Shown in pieces: positions 56,876-64,000 of a stretch of 64,000 bases of DNA. Below the pieces are notes generated by a model. It saw only the letters and a list, made by a program, of their open reading frames with translations, was not told where the DNA came from and searched no databases. A program made the position numbers and the translations under genes. Location: positions 62,001-126,000 of the forward strand of contig DAOUBW010000040.1 of NCBI GenBank assembly GCA_034432555.1, given 5' to 3'. The number at the start of each line of letters is the position of its first letter. The stretch's first letter is position 1. This DNA is from CP2-2F sp034432555. GTDB taxonomy: Bacteria; Chloroflexota; Anaerolineae; Aggregatilineales; UBA2796.

Positions 56876-58423
56876 ATGCCAACACGCCTAGAGACGCGCA
56901 ACATCACAAAAATTTACCCGAACGGCGTGCGCGCCAACGATCACATCTCGTTGACCGCCGCCGCAGGGCAAGTTCACGCCATTGTTGGCGAGAACGGCGC
57001 CGGTAAATCCACACTGATGAAGATTCTCTACGGTATGGAGCGCCCGACCGAAGGCAGCATCTTCTTGAATGGCGCACCCGTCCGCTTCAACAATCCACAA
57101 GATGCCATTCGGAGCGGCATTGGCATGGTGCATCAGAACTTCATGCTGGTGCCATCTTTCACTGCGGCGCAGAATGTGGTGTTGAACGCTGAACCGACGC
57201 AGAACGGCGTGTTGAACTTCCAAGCTGCCAACGAGCAAATGCGTGCGCTTGCTGTGCGCTATGGCTTGCAGGTCTTCCCGGAACTGTGCGTCTCGGAGAT
57301 ACCAGTTGGCATGAAACAGCGCGTAGAGATTCTCAAGGCGCTCTATCGCGGCGCGGAGGTCTTTATCCTTGATGAGCCGACCGCAGTGCTGACGCCAAGC
57401 GAAACACGCGAACTCTTTGCCGCCGTGCGTGAACTGGCAGAAGGCGGCAAAACTGTGCTGTTCATCTCACACAAGCTGCGCGAGGTGCTGAGCGTGAGCG
57501 ATCAGGTCTCGGTGCTGCGCGACGGGCGCCTGATCGAAACGCTGCCGACGAACGAATGCAACGAGCGCAGCCTAGCGCGTCTGATGGTTGGGCGCGAAGT
57601 GTTCATGACGGTGCAGAAACCGCCGCTTGAACGCGGTGCGCCTGTGCTAACTGTGCGCGATCTGAGCCTGCGGCTGCCGAGCGGCAAGGCGGCACTCGAT
57701 CAGATCAGCTTTAGGCTGCACGGCAGTGAAATTTTGGGCGTGGCAGGTGTGGAAGGCAACGGGCAAACCGAACTTGCCGAAGTGTTGGCGGGCTTGCGCG
57801 TCTTTAGCAGTGGAACACTGCTATTGGGCGGTCAGCCGCTGCCGAATGGCGACCCACGTGCAGCGCGTGAGGCGGGCGTCGCGCACATTCCCGAAGATCG
57901 GCTGAAGAATGGCTGCGCGCCTGACCTGAGCATCGCCGAAAACCTGATCGTGGATCGTTACTACAAGCCGCCCTACACCCTACGCGGCAGCCTGAACTTA
58001 CGCGCCATCCGCCAAAACGCACAGACGCTCATCGAACGCTTTAAGATTGTGGCAAACTCGGCAGAGATGCCGCTCAGCGCGCTGAGCGGCGGTAACATGC
58101 AGAAGGTGGTCTTGGCACGCGAACTCTCGGCAGCGCCGCGCCTGCTGATCGCAGCGCAGCCGACACGCGGCGTAGACATCGGCGCCATTGAGTTCATCCA
58201 CGCGGAATTGCTGGCGGCAAGGGCGCAAGGCATGGCAATCTTGCTGATCAGCGCCGATCTGGGCGAGGTAATGCGCCTCTCGGATCGGCTGCTTGTGCTG
58301 CACAATGGGCAGCTTGTGGCACACTTCACCGATCCGAACGCGGTCAGCGAGGAAGAGGTTGGGCTGTATATGCTAGGCAGCAAGCGTATGACGGCGGAAA
58401 CGTTGGCGGCGCAGCAGCCTTGA
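56876..58423 (+). CDS. Double-domain ABC ATPase, simple-sugar/nucleoside type (NupO/YufO-like)
   Basis: 515 residues with two fused nucleotide-binding domains. The first: Walker A GENGAGKST, Walker B VFILDEPTA, His switch FISHKL. The second has a degenerate Walker A (GVEGNGQTE), signature LSGGNMQK and Walker B-like LLIAAQPTRGVD, as usual for the RbsA/YufO/MglA group. Its cognate permeases and BmpA-type binding protein are not adjacent. It is nevertheless 2 bases after livM, so it is transcribed with the Liv genes. Confidence 0.92.
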   Translation: MPTRLETRNITKIYPNGVRANDHISLTAAAGQVHAIVGENGAGKSTLMKILYGMERPTEGSIFLNGAPVRFNNPQDAIRSGIGMVHQNFMLVPSFTAAQNVVLNAEPTQNGVLNFQAANEQMRALAVRYGLQVFPELCVSEIPVGMKQRVEILKALYRGAEVFILDEPTAVLTPSETRELFAAVRELAEGGKTVLFISHKLREVLSVSDQVSVLRDGRLIETLPTNECNERSLARLMVGREVFMTVQKPPLERGAPVLTVRDLSLRLPSGKAALDQISFRLHGSEILGVAGVEGNGQTELAEVLAGLRVFSSGTLLLGGQPLPNGDPRAAREAGVAHIPEDRLKNGCAPDLSIAENLIVDRYYKPPYTLRGSLNLRAIRQNAQTLIERFKIVANSAEMPLSALSGGNMQKVVLARELSAAPRLLIAAQPTRGVDIGAIEFIHAELLAARAQGMAILLISADLGEVMRLSDRLLVLHNGQLVAHFTDPNAVSEEEVGLYMLGSKRMTAETLAAQQP

Positions 58424-58433
58424 GCGGCGCATA

Positions 58434-58462
58434 TTGTCTAAAACGGTTAAACGCGCTATCCT
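58434..58462 (+). promoter_or_regulatory. Candidate promoter of the LysM lipoprotein gene
   Basis: TTGTCT (58434-58439), 17-base spacer, TATCCT (58457-58462), 30 bases before ATG 58492. Confidence 0.45.
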
Positions 58463-58491
58463 GTAGCTATGTTTGATCAGGAGTGCGGGCG

Positions 58492-59289
58492 ATGATTGCC
58501 AGAATGCTGCGCGATACACACTTGGTGCGTTGGCTGGTTGTTGGGCTGGTGCTGATGACTGTCGGCTGTTTTCAGCCTGCCGGACGCGATATTGAACCGA
58601 CCAGTGTCGATATTGCTGTTGTAACGCCTGAGCCAACCGCCACACCAACCCTCACACCGACGGCAACCCTTTTCATCACGCCGCTGCCAACGGAAGGCTT
58701 TATCCCGCCCACTGAATCGCCTACCGCCATCCCGACTGATCCGCCGCAGCCAGAGGCAAGCCCAACCGCCTTCCAGATGTTCCCAGAGACAGCCACTGAG
58801 TCGCCATCGGAGGCGCTCACCGAAGAAGCACCGCCGCTGCCACCCACACCCACAGCCTTGCCCGCGGACAACCCATGCCAACATACCGTGCAGCCCGGCG
58901 AATGGCTGAGCAAGATTGCGCGCCTGTATAACCTGACTAATCAGGATTTTCTGCGGGCAAATCCGTGGTTACAGGGCAACCCTGACCGCCTCCAACCTGG
59001 CGATGTGCTGAGTGTTCCCGGCTGCGCGCCGCGTGTGGACGGCAGCGCACCGCCGCCCGCCGCCCCTGAAGCGCCGCCTGCACAAGCAACCGCACCCGTT
59101 GTTGATCCGTCAACACTGCCCACGCCCATCCAGCTTACCGACCGCATTTATACCGTTGTGGCGGGCGATACACTCGGCGCCATTGCGCGCAAGTTTGGCA
59201 TTACTGTGCAGCAGTTGCGGCAAGCAAACGGCATTCTAGAAGGTGATTTCATCCGCGTTGGGCAGCAATTGAAGATACCCGCGCCGTAA
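58492..59289 (+). CDS. LysM-domain lipoprotein
   Basis: 265 residues from ATG 58492, which has AGGAG eight bases upstream. A lipoprotein-like signal ends LMTVGCF (Cys about 29). A long Thr/Pro-rich linker (about 45-130) is followed by two LysM peptidoglycan-binding repeats at about 132-178 (HTVQPGEWLSKIARLYNLT) and 217-263 (YTVVAGDTLGAIARKFGIT). A second Pro/Ala linker lies between them. It probably tethers to the cell wall. No enzymatic domain. Confidence 0.88.
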   Translation: MIARMLRDTHLVRWLVVGLVLMTVGCFQPAGRDIEPTSVDIAVVTPEPTATPTLTPTATLFITPLPTEGFIPPTESPTAIPTDPPQPEASPTAFQMFPETATESPSEALTEEAPPLPPTPTALPADNPCQHTVQPGEWLSKIARLYNLTNQDFLRANPWLQGNPDRLQPGDVLSVPGCAPRVDGSAPPPAAPEAPPAQATAPVVDPSTLPTPIQLTDRIYTVVAGDTLGAIARKFGITVQQLRQANGILEGDFIRVGQQLKIPAP

Positions 59290-59326
59290 AACGTGGTGGT
59301 TGCTCTGCTTCCCACACAAAAGAAGG

Positions 59327-59351
59327 CGGACATGCTTTGGCGTGTCCGTTT
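59327..59351 (+). terminator. Rho-independent-type terminator after the LysM gene
   Basis: CGGACATGC (59327-59335) pairs with GCGTGTCCG (59340-59348) with one wobble and a TTTG loop, followed by TTT. Confidence 0.65.
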
Positions 59352-59418
59352 GTTGACTGGGATAGGCGATAGGGCAGACGGATAGTATCTGGCTCTGCCC
59401 GTTTTGTGTGCCTCGCCG

Positions 59419-59424
59419 TATAAT
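59419..59424 (+). promoter_or_regulatory. -10 element before the NagB-like gene
   Basis: A consensus TATAAT lies 32 bases upstream of ATG 59456, followed by AGGAG at 59437-59441; the RBS-start spacing (14) is longer than ideal. Confidence 0.5.
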
Positions 59425-59455
59425 GAAACACACGATAGGAGTTTCTGCATTCGCT

Positions 59456-60319
59456 ATGGACGTTGTTATCACCGCTGAACGGCAGGCTGAGGTGCGCTGC
59501 CTGCTCAGCCTGCCGCCCGAAGAAGTGCGCCGCCGCGCCGCGGAGCATCTGATTGTCTGCCCTGATCTGGACGCGCTGCACCGTCACATGGCGGAATCAA
59601 TTGCCGCCGAGATTGCCGCCGCCAACGCACAAAACGCGCCCCTGCGCCTGATCTTACCTGTAGGGCCTGTGGGCGCTTACCCATATTTGGTTGAGAGCAT
59701 CGCGGCGCGGCAGCTTTCGTTGTCAGAGTGCTGGTTGTTCTTCATGGATGAATACTGCGACGCGGACGGCTGCGCGCTGCTGCCTGATCATCCTTTGAGC
59801 TTTCGCGGCACAATGGAGCGCTTGTTCTTTGCACCATTGCGGGCGCACTTCGGCAGGCAAAATCAACCGCATGTCATCTTTCCCGATCAAGACAATATTG
59901 CCACGCTGCCAAGCCTGATTGAGTCGCTGGGCGGCATTCACACCTGCTATGGCGGCATTGGCATTCACGGGCATCTTGCCTTTAACGAACCTGAGGAAGG
60001 CGTTGCAGACCTTTCGGCACGGCGCGTGCGTCTGAACGCCTTCACCTTGACTATGAATGCTGTGCGCGCCAACATCGGCGGCAACTTGGCGTGTTTTCCG
60101 CGAGAGGCATATACGCTTGGGATGCGCGAGATTCTGAGCGCGGGACGTTTACGGCTCTACTGCCGCAACGGTGGCGATCTGGACTGGGCAAATACCGTGC
60201 TGCGTTTGGCGTTGTTCGGCGCAGTGGGCGATGATTATCCTGTCACGCACATTCGCGGACGCGACTACGCGATCATCACAGATGAGGCGACGCTTGCCTC
60301 CCCGCAAATTCTAATTTAG
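59456..60319 (+). CDS. Glucosamine-6-phosphate deaminase-like protein
   Basis: 287 residues from ATG 59456. NagB/6-phosphogluconolactonase fold: LILPVGPVGAYPYL replaces the usual phosphate loop, FMDEYC carries the catalytic Asp, and GIGIHGHLAFNEP holds the catalytic His/Glu. NagB would convert GlcN-6-P to fructose-6-P and ammonia. The phosphate-loop residues differ from the standard TGxTP, so the substrate may differ. The name NagB-like is safer than NagB. Starts at 59423 or 59408 are less likely because they overlap the -10. Confidence 0.82.
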   Translation: MDVVITAERQAEVRCLLSLPPEEVRRRAAEHLIVCPDLDALHRHMAESIAAEIAAANAQNAPLRLILPVGPVGAYPYLVESIAARQLSLSECWLFFMDEYCDADGCALLPDHPLSFRGTMERLFFAPLRAHFGRQNQPHVIFPDQDNIATLPSLIESLGGIHTCYGGIGIHGHLAFNEPEEGVADLSARRVRLNAFTLTMNAVRANIGGNLACFPREAYTLGMREILSAGRLRLYCRNGGDLDWANTVLRLALFGAVGDDYPVTHIRGRDYAIITDEATLASPQILI

Positions 60320-60363
60320 GATACAGCGCATAAGGCTACTCTAGACCCTATGCAGCTTGTTTT

Positions 60364-61020
60364 CTACGGATCAGGCGAGTCGGCGCTGCTCAGAAGTGCC
60401 TCACGCTGCCGAACAGTGTGAATCATCTCCACATAGGCATTTACCAACGTTTGTAGCGCGGCATCATCACTAGTAGTCTCGGTAAGCTGCCTGAGCGCTT
60501 CCTCAAAAGCACCTTGCGAGAGCTGATCAAGCGTGCCGTTCACCTTGCTCAGAAAGCTGGTCACTTGGCGTACCTGTTCGGCGACGTTCCGCATCATCAC
60601 CATGCCAACGAAGGTATGCTGCGGCAGAAAGTTCAGGAAGGCATCGCGGTACAGCACAAGGCATTCGGTCGGCGCAACAGTCACCGCAGAGGCAGAGCGT
60701 GGCTTCTGATCAAAGATCACAAAATCGCCAAAGATGCGCGTTGGCTCTAGATAGGCGAGCGTGATCTCGTTCTGATCTGCGTCTTGCGTGAAGATGCGAA
60801 CGCTGCCGCTCAGGATCAGGAACATCGAATCGCCGCGATCACCTTTTTGAAAGAGCAGTTCGTTCTGGGCAAAAGTTTTGGGTTCCATCACCTCGATGAG
60901 CGCTTCAAGGTCGTTGGTTGGAATGCCTTTGAACAGGCGCGCTGCCTGCAACTGCGCTACCACACGCTGCCTAAACTCAATGCGCTGTGCTTGTATGGTT
61001 TGCGTGGAACGTTGTATCAT
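60364..61020 (-). CDS. Cyclic nucleotide-binding domain protein
   Basis: 218 residues. A cNMP-binding (CAP_ED) domain spans about 25-145: LFKGIPTNDLEALIEVM, GDSMFLILSGSVRIFT, then EPTRIFGDFVIFDQKPRSASAV, the phosphate-binding cassette. A helical C-terminal tail (about 150-215) follows; no helix-turn-helix is visible, so it is not a typical CRP regulator. It overlaps the PrsW-fusion stop by 4 bases, indicating a functional pair. Confidence 0.88.
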   Translation of the reverse strand: MIQRSTQTIQAQRIEFRQRVVAQLQAARLFKGIPTNDLEALIEVMEPKTFAQNELLFQKGDRGDSMFLILSGSVRIFTQDADQNEITLAYLEPTRIFGDFVIFDQKPRSASAVTVAPTECLVLYRDAFLNFLPQHTFVGMVMMRNVAEQVRQVTSFLSKVNGTLDQLSQGAFEEALRQLTETTSDDAALQTLVNAYVEMIHTVRQREALLSSADSPDP

Positions 61021-62879
61021 GCCTCATCACCTGATTCGTCTGCATCCTTGCTAAAGCGCGCCCAAATACCCGTCCTACCTTCCGATTTTCCTTCAGAGGC
61101 GGCAGCCAGCGCCTTCTCTCGCTTTTCGAGGGCAGCAGCTACCCTGCCAAAGGCGCCGCCCAGCGCCACTGGCAACTGCACCGCCGTATCCATCGAGACA
61201 GCGCGCTCAGGTTCAGCGGAAGGCATGGCTGCCTCACCGGTCAGGGCAATATCTTCGCGTGGTGTCAGCATACTCAGCGCCCGTGCCTCTGTATATTTGC
61301 CGGCTGCCACTTGGCGCGCCCAATGGACGCTTGCCTCTAGCGCAGTGGTCGTATCACGCACGCGCTCTGCCAAAAAGCGCAGCATGGCAATCACCACTTG
61401 CGGACGGCTTTTAATGAACATATTAAAGTGTGTGCGCTGCACCTCTAGCGCCAACAAATTGCCTTTGGCACGCGCACGCGCCGAACGCGGTGAACCGTCA
61501 ATCAGCGCCAATTCGCCCACCACCTCACCAGCACGGCACACACGCAGCAGATGCTCGCTGCCTTTTTCGTCTACTTTGTAGAGCGCAATGGCACCCACTT
61601 CGATCATATAGAGCGTATCGCCGCTGACGCCCTGCTCAAAGATGATCTCGGCATCGTCAGCGGCGATCTCGCGCACGGAACGGCTTAGGTTTTCCAAATC
61701 CGCCAGCGAGACATCTTGAAAGATCGGTGCGCGGCGCAGCATTGTCGCCAGCCGTTCCAGTTCGGCAGGCTCGAAGGTGTTAGCGCGTGCCGCCGCAAGC
61801 ATCAGGGTATCGAACTGATGCACTTCGGCATGTTCGGATTCCGCCAGCGATTGATTAATGCTCTCGGAAAGCGCCTGTTTTTCATCCAGAAAGACGCCAC
61901 GAAAGTAGACCATCGCCATCGTGCCGATCTTACGCTGCAACTGGCTCATCTCGGCGGTCAGTTCGGCAATTTCGGTGCGCCATGCCTCTAGCAAGCGTTC
62001 GCTGGCAGGTGTGTTCAGGTTGCTTTTGAGGATGCCGACATTTGCCTGCACCACCAAGAGCCGCCGCATTTGGTCGGCACGGCGTTTGCCGAACGTTTCG
62101 GTCAGGGCGCGAAAGACCTCATCAATTGCCTCAGTGCCCATCTGCTGGACGGCGCGCCGTTCGCCGCTGGTCACATCGCGCATGTTGAGCGTCTCATCGA
62201 AACGCTTCTTTTCGTCTCCCAAGCCCTGCTGAATTTGCCGCCACGTCAGGAAGGCGCCGATAGCACCCACCGCTACAGCGATCACCAGCAAATGCGTCCC
62301 CCTGCCGAAGACGGTCTCGCTGTTGTTGTAGGCAGCGTGCAGTAGGATGGCAAGGATGAAGCCAACCAATGGATAGAACGCTCGCCCTTTCTCGCTAGAG
62401 CGCCGATAGCGTCCTAACATCGTGCCGACCAACGAACTGGCGGTAGCGTGCATTAAAGTAGTGGAAATAACGCGTGTTAGAATATCGGCAAAGCTGGCAG
62501 CGTTGGTGAGGGTGAAATACAGATTTTCCGCGATGGCAAAGCCGATGCCAGCGGCAAAGCCATAAATGGCGCCTTCCACAATGTTACGGAAGCGCGGCTG
62601 CCAGATCAGGTAGACCATGAACAGCGCCTTGGCAATTTCTTCTGTGACGGGCGCCGTAATGCCGCGCACAGCCTCCACCGAATTAACCAACGGCAGCGCC
62701 ACATAAATATTAACCACGTAGGCGATGGCGAACGCGCCGATCAAGCCCCACAGCAAGTTCGTCAGCACGGTAGAGACGAATTTCCCATCGCCATAGGTGT
62801 TCGATGTGTAAATGAAGAAGATGAACATCAGCGGCGCACCAATCGAAATTGCCGCATTGATCAGGGTTTCAGTCGTCAT
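61017..62879 (-). CDS. PrsW-like intramembrane metalloprotease fused to a cNMP-binding domain
   Basis: 620 residues. Residues 1-235 are polytopic and carry PrsW motifs: TEEIAK (EExxK, about 78-83), GIGFAIAENLYF, RVISTTLMHATAS and LLHAAYNN, which hold the zinc ligands. A helical linker (about 245-350) follows, then a cNMP-binding domain (about 375-500; IFQDVSLADLENLS, GDTLYMIEVGAIALY, GEVVGELALIDGSPRSARA). A polar C-terminal tail (about 515-620) ends it. PrsW proteases cleave anti-sigma factors or other membrane proteins; the cytoplasmic domain suggests nucleotide-gated proteolysis. Confidence 0.88.
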   Translation of the reverse strand: MTTETLINAAISIGAPLMFIFFIYTSNTYGDGKFVSTVLTNLLWGLIGAFAIAYVVNIYVALPLVNSVEAVRGITAPVTEEIAKALFMVYLIWQPRFRNIVEGAIYGFAAGIGFAIAENLYFTLTNAASFADILTRVISTTLMHATASSLVGTMLGRYRRSSEKGRAFYPLVGFILAILLHAAYNNSETVFGRGTHLLVIAVAVGAIGAFLTWRQIQQGLGDEKKRFDETLNMRDVTSGERRAVQQMGTEAIDEVFRALTETFGKRRADQMRRLLVVQANVGILKSNLNTPASERLLEAWRTEIAELTAEMSQLQRKIGTMAMVYFRGVFLDEKQALSESINQSLAESEHAEVHQFDTLMLAAARANTFEPAELERLATMLRRAPIFQDVSLADLENLSRSVREIAADDAEIIFEQGVSGDTLYMIEVGAIALYKVDEKGSEHLLRVCRAGEVVGELALIDGSPRSARARAKGNLLALEVQRTHFNMFIKSRPQVVIAMLRFLAERVRDTTTALEASVHWARQVAAGKYTEARALSMLTPREDIALTGEAAMPSAEPERAVSMDTAVQLPVALGGAFGRVAAALEKREKALAAASEGKSEGRTGIWARFSKDADESGDEA

Positions 62880-62945
62880 GCAGTTCCCTAGACGTGCTTC
62901 ATACTACCTTGCGTTATGGGTTGGCGCTCTCAGCAGGCGCATACC

Positions 62946-62973
62946 TCGACATTCTATCGCAGCGCGCTACAAT
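62946..62973 (+). promoter_or_regulatory. Strong candidate promoter of etfBA
   Basis: TCGACA (62946-62951), 16-base spacer, TACAAT (62968-62973). Predicted transcript start near 62980 gives a leader of about 93 bases. Confidence 0.55.
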
Positions 62974-62994
62974 AGGCTAACAATTAGAGAACGC

Positions 62995-63062
62995 GAAGTG
63001 ACTGCCGCGTGTGTGCCTGAAGGGGGTACCCAAGGCAGCACTTCCAAAGAAAGTTTGGAGGG
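62995..63062 (+). promoter_or_regulatory. Structured etfB leader with hairpin over the ribosome-binding site
   Basis: Stem 1: GAAGTG plus CTGCC (62995-63000, 63002-63006) pairs with GGCAG plus CACTTC (63034-63044), with one bulged A. Stem 2: TCCAAA (63043-63048) pairs with TTTGGA (63054-63059), which overlaps the GGAGGG ribosome-binding site (63057-63062). The stems share bases 63043-63044, so they partly exclude each other. A regulatory switch is inference. Confidence 0.4.
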
Positions 63063-63072
63063 TACGTAAACT

Positions 63073-63852
63073 TTGTCGCACATTGTTGTTTTTACGCGCA
63101 ACACGCCCGATACCGCCGCCAAGGTCGAAGTCGGTGCGGATGGCGCGGTGACTTGGGGAACGGCACAGCTTGTGTTGAACCCTTGGGATGAATATAGCGT
63201 TACAGAGGCAGTCCTGCTGCGCGACGCGCACAAAGGCAAGGCAACCGTGCTGAGCATTGGCGCAGAAACGCACAATGACGCCTTGAAACAGGCGCTTGCC
63301 ATCGGCATGGATGAGGCGATCCGCATTGCGGCGGACGCCGAACACGACGCGCTGACCTTTGCAACGCTTGCCGCCGCTGCCATCCGTAAATTGGGCGATG
63401 TTTCGCTCGCGCTCTTTGGCAAAGAATTTGTTGACTCTAACAGTGACGCGCATATCTACATGCTGGCGCGCAAACTCGGCTGGAACGCGGTTGGTGCCGT
63501 CTCCAAAATCGTGGCGATTGATTTTGCCGCCCAGACGCTTAAGGTTGAGCGTATGGTTGAAGAAGGCAAGCAGATCGTCAGCACGCGCTTGCCCGCCGTC
63601 ATCAGCGTGTTGAAAGACATCAACGAACCCAAATCACCATCGTTTATCGGCATTCGTAAAGCCTCTAAGGCAAATATTCCCGTCTGGACGGCTGCCGATC
63701 TGGGCGTGAACAGTGCCGCACCTGGCGTCAAGGTGGTTGGCTTCCGCAATTTGCCCGTGCGTGTTGGCAGTTGCGAGATTATCGAAGGGGCAACCGATCA
63801 AGAGAAAGCAGAGAAGCTAATCGCCAAGCTCTTGGAGGAAAAAGCACTATGA
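63073..63852 (+). CDS. etfB: Electron transfer flavoprotein subunit beta
   Basis: 259 residues starting at TTG 63073 with GGAGGG ten bases upstream. EtfB accepts electrons from acyl-CoA and related dehydrogenases and passes them to the quinone pool with EtfA. Family features: LVLNPWDEYSVTEAVLL, VLSIGAETHNDALKQALAIGMDEAIRI, ARKLGWNAVGAVSKI and the ERMVEEGKQIV signature region. Overlaps etfA by 4 bases. Confidence 0.93.
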   Translation: MSHIVVFTRNTPDTAAKVEVGADGAVTWGTAQLVLNPWDEYSVTEAVLLRDAHKGKATVLSIGAETHNDALKQALAIGMDEAIRIAADAEHDALTFATLAAAAIRKLGDVSLALFGKEFVDSNSDAHIYMLARKLGWNAVGAVSKIVAIDFAAQTLKVERMVEEGKQIVSTRLPAVISVLKDINEPKSPSFIGIRKASKANIPVWTAADLGVNSAAPGVKVVGFRNLPVRVGSCEIIEGATDQEKAEKLIAKLLEEKAL

Positions 63853-64000
63853 GTGGCATTTTTGTATGGGTTGATCATTTTCGCGGCAAGGCGCTGCCTG
63901 CTGCTTGGGAGGCAATCAGCGCCGCCAAGACGCTTGAAGGCGAGATCACGGCATTGGTCTTTGGCAGCGGTGTAGGCAATCTGACAACGCTCGCCTTTCA
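63849..64000 (+). CDS. etfA: Electron transfer flavoprotein subunit alpha (3' end outside window)
   Basis: The first 50 residues are visible: MSGIFVWVDHFRGKALPAAWE, then AISAAKTLEGEITALVFGSG, typical of the EtfA N-terminus. The window edge cuts the gene before its FAD-binding C-terminal domain. ATG overlaps the etfB stop by 4 bases. Confidence 0.88.
   Translation, partial: MSGIFVWVDHFRGKALPAAWEAISAAKTLEGEITALVFGSGVGNLTTLAF

Overview
The window looks like one contiguous piece of a bacterial chromosome, moderately GC-rich, with dense coding on both strands. I see no tRNA, rRNA, CRISPR array, phage block or transposase. The organism is most likely a member of the Chloroflexota (Anaerolineae-like). 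This is inferred from GAF-rich histidine kinases, Thr/Pro-rich linkers in secreted proteins, PA14/SH3b surface proteins, a Uma2-family protein, type 2 IPP isomerase, and lipoproteins alongside the absence of any outer-membrane machinery. I cannot confirm the taxon without searches.

Layout. 1-11 kb holds the end of a GAF histidine kinase, type 2 IPP isomerase, a CPBP-like membrane protein, M32 carboxypeptidase, a secreted degenerate peptidase-MA-like protein, rlmN, an alpha/beta hydrolase, lysA and a GNAT. 11-18 kb holds an acyltransferase-3 pseudogene with an internal deletion, a zinc alcohol dehydrogenase, lipA, and a three-component sugar ABC importer lacking its own ATPase. 18-26 kb holds an M16 peptidase pair, then a surface-polysaccharide-type cluster (membrane protein, FAD oxidoreductase, UDP-glucose dehydrogenase). 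The dehydrogenase is split by a 185-residue mini-intein inserted exactly at its catalytic cysteine. nanE follows. 26-34 kb holds a TGS/uridine-kinase fusion, rsmH, and a three-gene operon of periplasmic-binding-like proteins fused to OmpA or VWA domains.

34-41 kb holds a GNAT, a tandem substrate-binding protein, a GT-C glycosyltransferase, a membrane J-domain protein and a PA14/SH3b secreted protein. 41-48.4 kb is a run of four consecutive histidine-kinase-type genes, one of them catalytically degenerate, plus a TPR gene, with no response regulator. 48-51 kb holds a small membrane protein, a secreted TIM-barrel glycosidase and a TIR-domain protein. 51-58.4 kb is a branched-chain amino acid (Liv) ABC operon with a Uma2-family gene inside it and a double-domain sugar/nucleoside-type ATPase at its end. 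58.4-64 kb holds a LysM lipoprotein, a NagB-like deaminase, a cNMP-binding protein overlapping a PrsW-cNMP intramembrane protease fusion, and etfB-etfA (etfA cut by the window edge).

The most unusual items are the intein in UDP-glucose dehydrogenase, the four-kinase array, the OmpA/VWA/OmpA binding-protein operon with no transporter, the PrsW-cNMP pair, and the J-domain protein with a predicted extracellular domain.
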